From contig JAGVLS010000018.1 in assembly GCA_020054205.1 (NCBI GenBank), positions 1-64,000 of the forward strand: 64,000 nucleotides of DNA, read 5' to 3'. The notes beneath the pieces are model-generated. The model worked only from the letters and a program-made list of their open reading frames with translations, was not told where the DNA came from and did no database searches. Of the stretch, positions 25,047 through 33,281 are shown piece by piece. Source of the stretch: Candidatus Obscuribacterales bacterium. GTDB taxonomy: Bacteria > Cyanobacteriota > Vampirovibrionia > Obscuribacterales > Obscuribacteraceae. Numbering within the stretch: position 1 is the stretch's first letter; each line of letters starts with the position of its first letter. The translations under genes and the position numbers were made by a program.

Positions 25047-26012
25047 GTGATTATAATGAGTAAAATAACTATTCCAATCAGTATGGCATTAGCAATGCTA
25101 GTATCAATCAGTCCAGTTATGGCTGGTTTCTCTGATGGTTGTTCAGTAACAATGGGCGGCAAGCCAGTATTCCAGATATTAGGAAGCTCACATGGTTTTG
25201 CGCCAGAACATCGTGCTTGGTTAGCTCAAGATGCATTAGATAATGCTCTTGTTTTAGCTGACAATTTATCTCCTAGCGCCGTTAGAGTAGATAGAGTGAA
25301 TGGAGCTGTTGTAGTAATGATAGACAATCAAGTTGTTGCTACAGCTGACTCTGAAAGTGCACGTTTAGAAAACATGACATCAAATGAATTAGCGCAAAAA
25401 TGGGCTGATGCAATTAAAGCATTTTTGTCGGATCAAAGTCAGACAGAAAAATATATTGCTACATTGACAGGTAAAAATCCTGTTGAAGCTTCGGTTGCTA
25501 TAGCTGAAAGAAGATTGTACGCTCCAGCTGGCTTAACTTTTACTGTTCGCTTATCGCGCGAACTAGCTGCTGGTAGCTTGAAGGAAGGTGAAATAGTCGA
25601 AGCAGTGTTAGATAGAGATGTAATGCTTGGACATTTTGTCATTCCAGCTGAATCAAAGGTAATAGGTGAATTAGTGCAAATTGGACCAAATGATTTCAAC
25701 ATTTGTTTCACTAGCTTGCGTACTCCTATCGGTACGGAAATGCCTATTAAAGCAATGGCGACCACCAACTATGTAATAGCTATAGATGGACCACATACTG
25801 TTTCTACATACGCTATTCCAGCTGGTTCGGTTATTGGAGTTCCAGAAATTGTTGGTCGAATTCCTGCTCGAGTAGGTATTGGTGTGCCAGATACTAAACA
25901 ATATCTGGTTATGAATAGACAAGCTGGTTTTCTAGCCGCCAATCAACCTCTCACGTTGATTTTCGAAGATACAACACCTGTAGCAGTAATTCATCGCGAC
26001 ATAACTATGTAA
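25047..26012 (+). CDS. Periplasmic protein, tandem paralogue B
   Basis: The likely start is ATG 25056 (MSKITIPISMALAM), with TAGGTGA upstream; 25047 is also in frame. About 318 residues: signal peptide ending VMAG, the same domain 1 (SPSAVRVDRVNGAVVVMID, NELAQKWADAIKAFL, EKYIATLTG) and domain 2 (GEIVEAVLDRDV, VIPAESKVIGELV, FTSLRTPIGTEMPIKA) as the preceding gene. Shorter because the Gly/Tyr-rich loop of paralogue A is absent. The two are co-transcribed and may form a heteromer. Confidence 0.8.
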   Translation: MIIMSKITIPISMALAMLVSISPVMAGFSDGCSVTMGGKPVFQILGSSHGFAPEHRAWLAQDALDNALVLADNLSPSAVRVDRVNGAVVVMIDNQVVATADSESARLENMTSNELAQKWADAIKAFLSDQSQTEKYIATLTGKNPVEASVAIAERRLYAPAGLTFTVRLSRELAAGSLKEGEIVEAVLDRDVMLGHFVIPAESKVIGELVQIGPNDFNICFTSLRTPIGTEMPIKAMATTNYVIAIDGPHTVSTYAIPAGSVIGVPEIVGRIPARVGIGVPDTKQYLVMNRQAGFLAANQPLTLIFEDTTPVAVIHRDITM

Positions 26013-26053
26013 AAATAATTATTTTGAAATGTACCTTATTGGAGGAAAACACC

Positions 26054-26248
26054 ATGACTAATGATAAAGATAGAGAAATGAGAGAAAAAGAAGAGCGTGA
26101 AAGAAAAATGCGTGAGCGCGAAAGAGAAGGAAAAGACGCTCAGCAACAAAACATAGGCGAACCTAAAGACAAAGAGACCAAAGAAAAACAAAATACGTGT
26201 GATACTAAACATGATAAAGAATGTTTAGAATCAGAAGAATTGGAATAG
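26054..26248 (+). CDS. Small highly charged protein
   Basis: 64 residues from ATG 26054, set by GGAGGAAAA at 26041-26049. Composition is dominated by Lys, Arg, Glu and Asp (DREMREKEERERKMRERE), with two Cys near the end (NTCDTKHDKECLE). Probably disordered or a single long helix. Similar small charged proteins are common in stress clusters, as around this one. Followed directly by a terminator. Confidence 0.65.
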   Translation: MTNDKDREMREKEERERKMREREREGKDAQQQNIGEPKDKETKEKQNTCDTKHDKECLESEELE

Positions 26249-26260
26249 TTTTTTGTGGCC

Positions 26261-26290
26261 GAAGAGTCCTCCCCCGAGGACTCTTCTTTT
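26261..26290 (+). terminator. Rho-independent terminator
   Basis: A 10-bp stem GAAGAGTCCT / AGGACTCTTC around CCCCCG, followed by TTTT. It ends the transcript of the paralogue pair and charged protein. Confidence 0.92.
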
Positions 26291-26365
26291 AAAAACTTAA
26301 TTCTAATATTTAATCTTTTAAGGAACTGTCTAAGGTTAATGAGCGTCTAGTTAACTCAATGATTG

Positions 26366-26379
26366 TTTTGCTAGCAAAA
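26366..26379. repeat. 14-bp palindrome upstream of the YvlD-like gene
   Basis: TTTTGCTAGCAAAA is perfectly symmetric and lies about 50 nt before the start codon, just upstream of a likely -10 region (TGTGATAAC). A regulator site is possible. Confidence 0.4.
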
Positions 26380-26430
26380 ACTTATTTACATTTTGCTATG
26401 TGATAACAAATATAGAGAGGTAGATGCCCT

Positions 26431-26823
26431 ATGAGATTAGTAATTAACTTATTTCTGACTGCTTCAACTTTTGTATTTATACTGCCTTTAATTCAAGGCA
26501 TTGATTTTCATGGAAATTTTCTAAGTGCAATTATACTTGCCTTATTTTTTGGCTTGATGTTGTGGGTTGTTGATTTAGTTGCAGTGGCAATTTCAGCAAT
26601 GCTCACTATCTCGTCATTAGGTATAGCATTGCTTTGGCTTATTCCATTATGGATTTTAGGATTTTGGTTATTACCGGCTGTAGCATTAAAACTAGTAGCA
26701 GAATTGTTACCTAATTATTTAACGATTACAGGTTGGTTGCCGGCAATTCTTGGTGGAGTAGTAATGCTTTTCATTGGTATATTGACGAGCAGCCTTACAA
26801 AACGTCCAGTTGAAACTGTCTAA
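26431..26823 (+). CDS. YvlD/holin-4-like small membrane protein
   Basis: 130 codons, preceded by AGAGGTAG. Four hydrophobic segments (about residues 5-25, 30-55, 58-85, 103-123) in the pattern of the phage_holin_4_2/YvlD family, whose members in free-living bacteria are envelope-stress proteins rather than lysis proteins. The characteristic short loops (TISSLGIALLWL, LPAVALKLVAELLP) fit. Its neighbours, HHE-like and CsbD, support a stress role. Confidence 0.65.
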   Translation: MRLVINLFLTASTFVFILPLIQGIDFHGNFLSAIILALFFGLMLWVVDLVAVAISAMLTISSLGIALLWLIPLWILGFWLLPAVALKLVAELLPNYLTITGWLPAILGGVVMLFIGILTSSLTKRPVETV

Positions 26824-26871
26824 TTAGAAAATAAGATGTAAATTGCAATAGACTTATTTCCGGGAGGTAAT

Positions 26872-27312
26872 ATGGACACTGATATATTTCAATACTTTAG
26901 AGATGATGACAAAAATATTGAAGAGAAATTGGTAAAATTAATCGAACAATATCCAAATTGGTCATTTGATCAAGTATTGGAAGAATCGCAAAAGATTTTT
27001 GCGGCAATCAAAGACCATTATCATAAAAAGGAACCAGTATTAATTAAGCATTTGGGACATATAAAAAATTTACGGGCAAATTTGAAAGAATTCTGCAAAC
27101 AACGTGATGCAATTGACAATGAAATTGAAAATCTAGTGATGATTCATGTAAATGAACCAGTTTACAAACGATCACTGCAAGCATTGCTTCTTAGAACTAG
27201 AGAAAATCGTAAATTTTGTGATGAAGTTTTTTATCCACAATTGCGTGAACAATTGTCAGATAAACAATTGAATTATATAACCAATCAATTAAAGAGCCAA
27301 GTCTTAAGCTAA
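26872..27312 (+). CDS. Hemerythrin/HHE-like helical protein
   Basis: 146 codons with GGGAGG before ATG. All-helical. The arrangement DDDKNIEEKLVKLIE, IKDHYHKKEPVLIKHL and ENRKFCDEVFYPQLREQLSDKQL follows an HHE cation-binding domain (H...H...E with LFPxLREHLS-like third helix). However, several ligand positions are not His or Glu, so metal binding may be reduced or lost. A cytosolic stress or redox protein is likely. Separated by only a shared terminator from csbD. Confidence 0.5.
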   Translation: MDTDIFQYFRDDDKNIEEKLVKLIEQYPNWSFDQVLEESQKIFAAIKDHYHKKEPVLIKHLGHIKNLRANLKEFCKQRDAIDNEIENLVMIHVNEPVYKRSLQALLLRTRENRKFCDEVFYPQLREQLSDKQLNYITNQLKSQVLS

Positions 27313-27328
27313 GACTTATTGCTCTAAT

Positions 27329-27366
27329 AAAAAGGCGTTGTTGATTTAAATCAACAACGCCTTTTT
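27329..27366. terminator. Bidirectional terminator
   Basis: A perfect 38-bp palindrome: A5-GGCGTTGTTGATTT and its complement, ending in T5 on both strands. It sits between the convergent HHE-like and CsbD genes and can terminate both. Confidence 0.95.
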
Positions 27367-27433
27367 GAATTGAAAGCTAACAACTATAAGAGAGAGGGTA
27401 GTTAGTTGTTTTATTGCTTTCGTAGGTTAATAC

Positions 27434-27649
27434 TTAACGACAAACATTACTTTCACATTTGCGAACAAATTCATCAATAGCCTTTTCAGCTTCGTCTTTT
27501 GTTTGTCCATAATGTTTTTGTATTTTGCCAACTAGTTCTTCTCTTTTGCCATTAACTTGCATTAAATCATCGTCAGTTAATTTGCCCCAATTAGCTTTTA
27601 CTTTACCTGCAAATTCTTTCCAATTACCTTTTACTGTGTCCCAATTCAT
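27434..27649 (-). CDS. CsbD-family stress protein
   Basis: 71 codons. NWDTVKGNWKEFAGKVKANWGKLTDDDL followed by GKREELVGKIQ and GQTKDEAEKAIDEF is the CsbD signature. A ribosome binding site AAGGAGACAA precedes ATG. CsbD proteins are small, abundant, general-stress-induced proteins of unknown mechanism. An unusual addition is a C-terminal tail with two Cys (RKCESNVCR). Confidence 0.93.
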   Translation of the reverse strand: MNWDTVKGNWKEFAGKVKANWGKLTDDDLMQVNGKREELVGKIQKHYGQTKDEAEKAIDEFVRKCESNVCR

Positions 27650-27843
27650 AAGTTGTCTCCTTATTTAGATGAGTGCAAATGTTTTTGTCTTTGAATATAG
27701 ACGCAGGTGTAAAAGGCATGTTTCTGCTTGACTTGGCTTGGTTAAGATTAAAATTTACTTTTGTAAGGCGGAACTGCAGCAGTACTTTCAGCGTCTTACT
27801 TATTAATAGAAGGCAAAAATATATGAACATGGAGGTTTAAACC

Positions 27844-28743
27844 ATGAGTATGAAAAACACTTCGTTATTTTTATCTGCCTTATTAGCATTATCTACAATA
27901 ACTATTGCTAAAGCTGATGAGTATACAACAGTAAGAACCACTACTATTTCAACAAATGGCTCTACATTTTCATTACCGGCAGGTCGATCGTTTGTTGTGG
28001 TTGATCCTATTGCTGGCGATGTAAAAGGAGTTTATGATCCTGTCAATCGATTATTGAATGGACAACCATTGGTTAGTGGAATGATAGTGTCAGATAGAGT
28101 AACAGGTAAATTAATTGCTGTTGTTGATGCATCTGGTAATTTAGTTGATATTTCTGTTGCTCCTGTTGCGACTACACTGCTTGATGCAATAGATCGTCGA
28201 CGTACAGAGCTAAATCAATTGTTGACTAATGCATTAGCAGCAGGAACAGTAACAGCTGGTCAAGCACATGCTTTGCAGGTTGAACTAGATAATTTGGCGG
28301 CAGCAGAAGTTTTAGCTAAACAATCTGGACAAACGCTTACATATTCGCAAGCATTGCCTATTGCTTATAACTTAAACGTTTTTGGCAGTAAATTGGTTCC
28401 AATTATAAAAACAGAAGTTATGCCTATTATAGGGCAACGGATAATTGCTACTAATGGACAAATTATTTTGTCTGATGATGTTACTTTCCGTAGAGTTGCT
28501 ATGGAAGCTAAGGTAGATGCAGAATATGGAGCCGGACACTTATCGGCAGATCATGTTTCTAGTTTAAAGAACAAACTGAATAAAGTTGCTGTTCAACAAG
28601 CTAAATATACAAAACATGGTGAGCTAAGATCATCGGAGAAAGCTAAATTAGATAGACAATTAGACTTGGCGCAAGATTCTTTCAATAAAAATATTGCAGA
28701 GATAAATGCTAAACGTGCTCGCATTGGTATACGGGCAGACTAG
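27844..28743 (+). CDS. Secreted protein with duplicated helical repeat
   Basis: The start is at 27844 or ATG 27850; TGGAGG lies at 27830-27835. 299 codons, signal peptide ending KAD (about residue 24). After an N-terminal beta-type region (FSLPAGRSFVVVDP) come two copies of an about 70-residue helical unit: residues 114-184 (ALAAGTVTAGQAHALQVELDNLA) and 215-284 (EYGAGHLSADHVSSLKNKLNKVA). Each has the pattern G-[TL]-x-[ST]-x-x-[QD/H]-x-x-x-L-x-x-x-L. Likely a periplasmic or surface protein; function unknown. Confidence 0.75.
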   Translation: MSMKNTSLFLSALLALSTITIAKADEYTTVRTTTISTNGSTFSLPAGRSFVVVDPIAGDVKGVYDPVNRLLNGQPLVSGMIVSDRVTGKLIAVVDASGNLVDISVAPVATTLLDAIDRRRTELNQLLTNALAAGTVTAGQAHALQVELDNLAAAEVLAKQSGQTLTYSQALPIAYNLNVFGSKLVPIIKTEVMPIIGQRIIATNGQIILSDDVTFRRVAMEAKVDAEYGAGHLSADHVSSLKNKLNKVAVQQAKYTKHGELRSSEKAKLDRQLDLAQDSFNKNIAEINAKRARIGIRAD

Positions 28744-28744
28744 T

Positions 28745-29749
28745 CTAATTTACTTGATTGTTATTTTTAAAGATAATGTATAAATAACAAAATGATGGAA
28801 ATAAAATTAAAGCACCCAAGCCTAATGCTATCAACAAATACATTAAGGTAGTTTCGGATGATCCAGCATTGAAAATGGTAATTTCTGGTCTAACTAAAAA
28901 TGGGAATTGAGCAAAAGCCCAACCCCATAAAATAAGTGTTACTTGAGCAACTGCAAATAATCTTGCTAAGCGATATTGGTTTTTCAGAAGAAAAACTATT
29001 GATGCTATTGCTAAAACAGCAACAACTAATTGTAATGGTATTGTCCAATGACTATTTGCTAGTTTATGCCATAATGCAATTGCTGCACTTTTAGAGAGCA
29101 TAAAAACAGTAAAAGCAGATAATGCTAAAAAACATTGGGATATGATTGCACGTTTTTTAAATATAGTAGCCAATGTATAATCATTTTTTTCAAAAGCTTC
29201 GACTGAAAGATAGACAGCTGCAATAAAAGCAAATAAAGCTAAAGTCATAAAACCAATGGCAATAGTAAAAGGTGACAGCCATGGCGATATGAAATCAACT
29301 ATATAGTCTCTATGTATGCGTTCTGTTGAAATTGCACCAACGATAATGCCAAGTGTAATTGGTGTAATAAGACTAGCAATAGCAAAAACTCTTCCCCACA
29401 AACGCTGACGTAAATCTTCTTGCTTATCATAAGTACGAAATGTAAAAGCAGAACCTCTTAAAACAATACCAATTAACATTAATGTAAGTGGTATATGACA
29501 TGCTATTGAAACTGCAGCAAAAGCTTTTGGAAAACCAGTAAACAAAATTACAATTACTAAAATAATCCAAACATGATTTGCTTCCCAAATTGGTCCAATT
29601 GCTTCAGCAATTAATTGTCTTTGTTTATCTTTATTTGTTCCGAAAGCAAATAAATCCCATACACCACCGCCATAATCAGCGCCTCCCATTAATACATAAA
29701 ATGTGAGCGCTATTAAAATAGAAAAAGCTGCTAGTAATTCAAGTGGCAT
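28745..29749 (-). CDS. cydB: Cytochrome bd ubiquinol oxidase subunit II
   Basis: 334 codons. The N-terminus (FYVLMGGADYGGGVWDLFA) and IGPIWEANHVW are diagnostic of CydB/CioB. About eight or nine transmembrane helices. With CydA it reduces O2 to water using quinol at the inner membrane. It is 7 nt downstream of cydA. No CydX-sized ORF with a good start is evident immediately after, because the next gene (27844-28743) converges on it with a 1-nt gap. Confidence 0.97.
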   Translation of the reverse strand: MPLELLAAFSILIALTFYVLMGGADYGGGVWDLFAFGTNKDKQRQLIAEAIGPIWEANHVWIILVIVILFTGFPKAFAAVSIACHIPLTLMLIGIVLRGSAFTFRTYDKQEDLRQRLWGRVFAIASLITPITLGIIVGAISTERIHRDYIVDFISPWLSPFTIAIGFMTLALFAFIAAVYLSVEAFEKNDYTLATIFKKRAIISQCFLALSAFTVFMLSKSAAIALWHKLANSHWTIPLQLVVAVLAIASIVFLLKNQYRLARLFAVAQVTLILWGWAFAQFPFLVRPEITIFNAGSSETTLMYLLIALGLGALILFPSFCYLYIIFKNNNQVN

Positions 29750-29756
29750 TTTGCTC

Positions 29757-31061
29757 TTATTCTATATCTTTGGGGCTTTCAATTACTTGTTTATATAATA
29801 ACCAGGTGACAATAAAGGCTAAGAATAAATAGAGCAAAGTAAAAGTTATAAAAGGTGTCAATAAGCCTTTCATGGGCGTAATAGCATGGGCCGTGCGAAT
29901 GACATTATAAACTACCCACGGTTGCCGACCTAATTCAGTGACCATCCAACCAGCTTCTACAGCTATTATACCAAGTGGTGCTGTTAAAACTACAGCGCGT
30001 AAAAACCATTTATTATTTGTGAATGTATGATATTTAAAATGTAACCACAATGCCCAAAGAGAAACAAGTGAAAGTGTTACGCCGCACATAACCATTATTT
30101 GAAAAAAAACATGAACATACAAAACAGGTGGCCAATCGCTTTCGGGTACCGATTCTAGTCCTTGAATTTCAGCTTTGGGGTCATGAAATGCAAGTATGCT
30201 TAATGCATAAGGAATTTCGATTGCAAAGCGAGTAGTTTTTGATTTTGCATCTGGTATTCCTAAAATTCGCAAAGGAGCACCTTTTTCAGTTTTAAATTGT
30301 CCTTCCATAGCAGCTAATTTTATTGGTTGATTATGAGCTATAGCTTGAGCAAGAAAATCTCCGCTAATAGGCTCTGCCAAAGCCATAATTAAGCCAAGCC
30401 ACATAGCGATATTAAAAGCAGCTTTGTGAAATAAATTGTCTTTTTGTTTTAATAACATAACAGCGTGAATGCCAGCCACGGCAAATCCTATTGATGCATA
30501 TGAAGCAATCAACATGTGTATAACCTGTACACATGCATTTGGGTTAAACATGGCAGCAATAGGATCTATATCAGCTAATTGTCCATTGACTAAGCGAAAA
30601 CCAACTGGAGTGTTCATCCAGGCATTAGCAATAACAACAAATACTGCTGATAATGCTCCGCTTATAGCAACAATAACACCTGAGGCAAAATGTAAACTTC
30701 TAGAAACCTTATTTCTTCCATATAAATAAATACCTAGAAATATAGCTTCAGTAAAAAAAGCAAAGCCTTCTAGCGCAAAAGGTAAGCCAATAATTGAGCC
30801 AGAAAAATCCATAAATTTTGGCCATAATAAACCAAGTTCAAATGATAATACTGTGCCAGAAACTGCACCAATAGCAAACATAATTGCTGTTCCTTTAGCC
30901 CAACGTTTTGACAATGTTTGGTAAATTTGATTGTTAGTTTTAAGATAACAATAATCAGCAATTACCATCATTGCCGGCATTGCTATGCCTATGCAAGCAA
31001 AAATTATATGGAAAGCTAATGACATTCCCATTTGACAACGAGCCGCCAATAAATCTTCCAT
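29757..31061 (-). CDS. cydA: Cytochrome bd oxidase subunit I, short Q-loop (CioA-type)
   Basis: 434 codons. Heme-ligand His18 (SLAFHIIFACIG), a second His (VQVIHMLIASYA) and the Met of GWMVTELGRQPW are all present. The Q-loop between helices 6 and 7 is short, so this is the CioA-type rather than the E. coli long-loop type. A ribosome binding site AAGGTGAG lies before ATG. The enzyme gives high-affinity or cyanide-tolerant respiration. The gene pair indicates an organism able to respire O2. Confidence 0.97.
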   Translation of the reverse strand: MEDLLAARCQMGMSLAFHIIFACIGIAMPAMMVIADYCYLKTNNQIYQTLSKRWAKGTAIMFAIGAVSGTVLSFELGLLWPKFMDFSGSIIGLPFALEGFAFFTEAIFLGIYLYGRNKVSRSLHFASGVIVAISGALSAVFVVIANAWMNTPVGFRLVNGQLADIDPIAAMFNPNACVQVIHMLIASYASIGFAVAGIHAVMLLKQKDNLFHKAAFNIAMWLGLIMALAEPISGDFLAQAIAHNQPIKLAAMEGQFKTEKGAPLRILGIPDAKSKTTRFAIEIPYALSILAFHDPKAEIQGLESVPESDWPPVLYVHVFFQIMVMCGVTLSLVSLWALWLHFKYHTFTNNKWFLRAVVLTAPLGIIAVEAGWMVTELGRQPWVVYNVIRTAHAITPMKGLLTPFITFTLLYLFLAFIVTWLLYKQVIESPKDIE

Positions 31062-31141
31062 AACTCACCTTTTAATTTCTAACTAGATAATTATAGAAAA
31101 AGCTATGAGTAATAAGATGAAATCCAGATAGTGGAACAAGG

Positions 31142-31345
31142 TTAATTGTTGCTACTGCCCTTAAACAATCTAGCAAATTCTGTTTTGCCATAAGCATCTT
31201 GTTCGCATGCTTCATAAGCTTCTAAAGCTTGTGATTTTTCGTGAATAACCGATATTAGATCATAAACCAAATTATCTAATGGAAAATCTTTTCCATTTTC
31301 TGCTTTTGTACTTGGTATGATAGACTGAATCTCCTTCGAAAGCAA
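31142..31345 (-). CDS. Small hypothetical protein
   Basis: 67 codons if the start is TTG 31343-31345. The product (PLDNLVYDLISVIHEKSQALEAYEAC...) is helical and acidic, with no signal peptide. A strong AAGGAG occurs inside the frame (complement of about 31329-31334), and the next codons are ATT, CAG, TCT, ATC, ATA with no ATG. Initiation could therefore be at TTG or, unusually, at ATT/ATC. Unknown family. Confidence 0.5.
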   Translation of the reverse strand: MLSKEIQSIIPSTKAENGKDFPLDNLVYDLISVIHEKSQALEAYEACEQDAYGKTEFARLFKGSSNN

Positions 31346-31476
31346 AACTATTCGCTTTTGAGTAAAATGGCATGAAAAAGTTTTTTTGAATTGTACTAAC
31401 CTAAATAAAAGACGCAGCTTGTGAATAGATAGTTCCTGCGTTGCGTGGATGTCTTTAGGCTGACAATTATCCTCTC

Positions 31477-31509
31477 AAATACACAAAGTTTCTTAAACGT
31501 GTATTTTTT
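31477..31509 (+). terminator. Orphan terminator-like hairpin
   Basis: AAATACAC (31477-31484) pairs with GTGTATTT (31499-31506), then T-run to 31509. No plus-strand gene ends upstream; the nearest upstream gene is on the other strand. It may end a small RNA starting near 31390-31410. Confidence 0.45.
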
Positions 31510-31685
31510 AAATTTCAGTAATTACAATGTTTGATAAAAAATATTTGTATTTATGGAACTATTAATATGAGCTTGCGTCATTAATTACAAAAGAGGATAA
31601 TCAGCACATATCAATATTGCACAAACAATAAAGATAAAAAAAGCATTCAAGTTATTGTGAATAACTATGACAGAATTGCTGCAGA

Positions 31686-31763
31686 TTATCGTCCCCAGTA
31701 CTGCCTAAACGCTGGTGCTGGGTCTTTGCGATGAATACTATCTGCATTAACAGCTTTCATCAT
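31686..31763 (-). CDS. Candidate micro-protein, 25 residues
   Basis: AGGAG (complement of 31769-31773) is followed after 5 nt by ATGATG. The product begins MMKAVNADSIHRKDPAPAF and ends RQYWGR. It overlaps the 3' end of the next listed ORF by 17 nt, as in translationally coupled genes. Unknown function. Confidence 0.4.
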   Translation of the reverse strand: MMKAVNADSIHRKDPAPAFRQYWGR

Positions 31764-31836
31764 TTTTTCTCCTACGTGCTTTTGCAGTAGATCGGACAGC
31801 TTGCTGGGCAATCATTTTTGCTACTTTGTCAAACAT
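31747..31836 (-). CDS. Candidate micro-protein, 29 residues, basic
   Basis: ATG at 31834-31836 with CGGGAA about 9 nt upstream. Product MFDKVAKMIAQQAVRSTAKA then RRRKNDESC: a basic amphipathic helix. Its 3' end overlaps the start of the 25-residue ORF. Could be a two-peptide operon or a decayed gene. Confidence 0.35.
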   Translation of the reverse strand: MFDKVAKMIAQQAVRSTAKARRRKNDESC

Positions 31837-31943
31837 TAGAAGTTCCCGTTTTTAAAGTTAGCTCTGCCAGGTTTTTATGAACGGAAAATTTGATTAGATG
31901 TTCCTGTTTCGTTTTTTATTTAATATAGTTGTCATTGCATTGT

Positions 31944-33143
31944 TTACTGTTTTTCAGGAAAACTAAGAATAATTCCTTCTTTTGGTAATTCATTGTTTTT
32001 AGTTTGAATGACGCTTGCTTTAATTATTTCTTGCGGGCGTGCTAATAAATCATTTTTAGCAAATTTCTTCCAATCTGTAATTTGTCCTTCAACTTTAAAA
32101 TTATCAATTTGATAAGGTATGCTATTTGCACCAAGCGTAAATGCTTTATCTGTTATATGAAAATGTAAATGAGGTTCTGTGCTATTGCCTGAATTTCCAA
32201 CTAAGGCTATGACTTGTCCTTGTTTTACGGATTCGCCTGGGTGAACACGTATGCTTGATGGTTTGAGATGAGCATAAAAAGCAAAATCGCCTGTGGGCAA
32301 ACTCATAATAATAGTATTGCCACCAGGATATAAAGGATCACCAGAGGCAGTAAATGGTGGTTGATCAGAAAATTTATCTACTATACCTATAATAGTACCA
32401 TCGGCAACAGCCAATACAACTTCCCCATAAGCAGCAAAGTTTTTTACTTCTTTTGTGTTACCTGTGCAGGTTCTATTTTCTTTGTCTAGCTTTATCCAAT
32501 CTATGGCAAAGCGTTGAGCATTTTGCAAGCTGTTATTAATTGGAAATAGAGCACGTCTATGTCCTTCTTGTCCAGAATAACCACCGATAACTAGCCATGG
32601 TCCACCTGATAAAGGAGGGGCAATTGTTATTGGCTCATGTTTGTCGACCAATAAAAAACCGCCAGTATGATCTTTAATTTCATTTTTCTTTGAGATAATT
32701 TTATAAACTATATTATGCAAAAGTGAAGCAGGCACTTCTTCTTTTTTGTTGAAAGATATATTTACCCAAACCACAATAAAACTATGAGGATTTATTATGA
32801 TTTCTTTTTTCTTTTTATTGTGAGTAGTAATTACTTCTTTTAAATGTTCTTTTGTTAAAGATAAAACAATTTTTTGAGAATTGTTTGCATCAAGAACATT
32901 GAATGTATCTAGTCTTATTAATAGAGGACTGTAATTTGTCAATACAACTTCATAAACAAGATTAGTCAGCCCGTCGCTGCCTGTAAAGGCATGTGGCGAT
33001 GTTGTAGGATTTATAATTACTGGTGTCCAGTTAACCGCAGCTGTTGCAGAATTGTTATTAAGTTCAGCAGCGCCACATTCAAGCTTCATTATTATTGTTA
33101 TTATCAAGCCAAACAGGGTGGCAAATTTTGTCTTTTTTGACAT
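31944..33143 (-). CDS. Secreted M23 (LytM-type) metallopeptidase
   Basis: 399 codons. Signal peptide (about 1-26), an N-terminal beta domain of about 140 residues, then the M23 fold. Zinc ligands are H195 and D215 (GHRRALF, RFAIDW) and the final H327 of EPHLHFH; H292 (YAHLKP) and H325 are the general base pair. GESVKQGQVIALVGNSGNS is typical. Probably cleaves peptidoglycan cross-bridges. All catalytic residues are present, so it is active rather than an EnvC-like activator. Confidence 0.93.
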   Translation of the reverse strand: MSKKTKFATLFGLIITIIMKLECGAAELNNNSATAAVNWTPVIINPTTSPHAFTGSDGLTNLVYEVVLTNYSPLLIRLDTFNVLDANNSQKIVLSLTKEHLKEVITTHNKKKKEIIINPHSFIVVWVNISFNKKEEVPASLLHNIVYKIISKKNEIKDHTGGFLLVDKHEPITIAPPLSGGPWLVIGGYSGQEGHRRALFPINNSLQNAQRFAIDWIKLDKENRTCTGNTKEVKNFAAYGEVVLAVADGTIIGIVDKFSDQPPFTASGDPLYPGGNTIIMSLPTGDFAFYAHLKPSSIRVHPGESVKQGQVIALVGNSGNSTEPHLHFHITDKAFTLGANSIPYQIDNFKVEGQITDWKKFAKNDLLARPQEIIKASVIQTKNNELPKEGIILSFPEKQ

Positions 33144-33281
33144 TGCAATTCACTCCAATTTTATAGCTTACAGTATTTTAAAGTAATGGATGGACTTGGC
33201 TGCAAAGAGCACTGCTATGTTCCACTTGTTTTGTCCGTGATATACTCAAATGTCCCGTCTCTCCATAGCTGTTAAGCTGAA

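Larger units (their letters stand above)
31346..31943. other. 598-nt interval without a normal-sized gene
   Basis: It holds an orphan terminator-like hairpin (31477-31509), a GACGCAG...CTGCGT inverted repeat (about 31411-31435), and two overlapping micro-ORFs on the minus strand (31686-31836). The part at 31510-31680 is AT-rich with nothing recognisable. Confidence 0.6.

Noticed and set aside
26431-26823. Phage holin, hence prophage
   Set aside because: No other phage gene nearby; YvlD-type members of this family are common chromosomal stress proteins.
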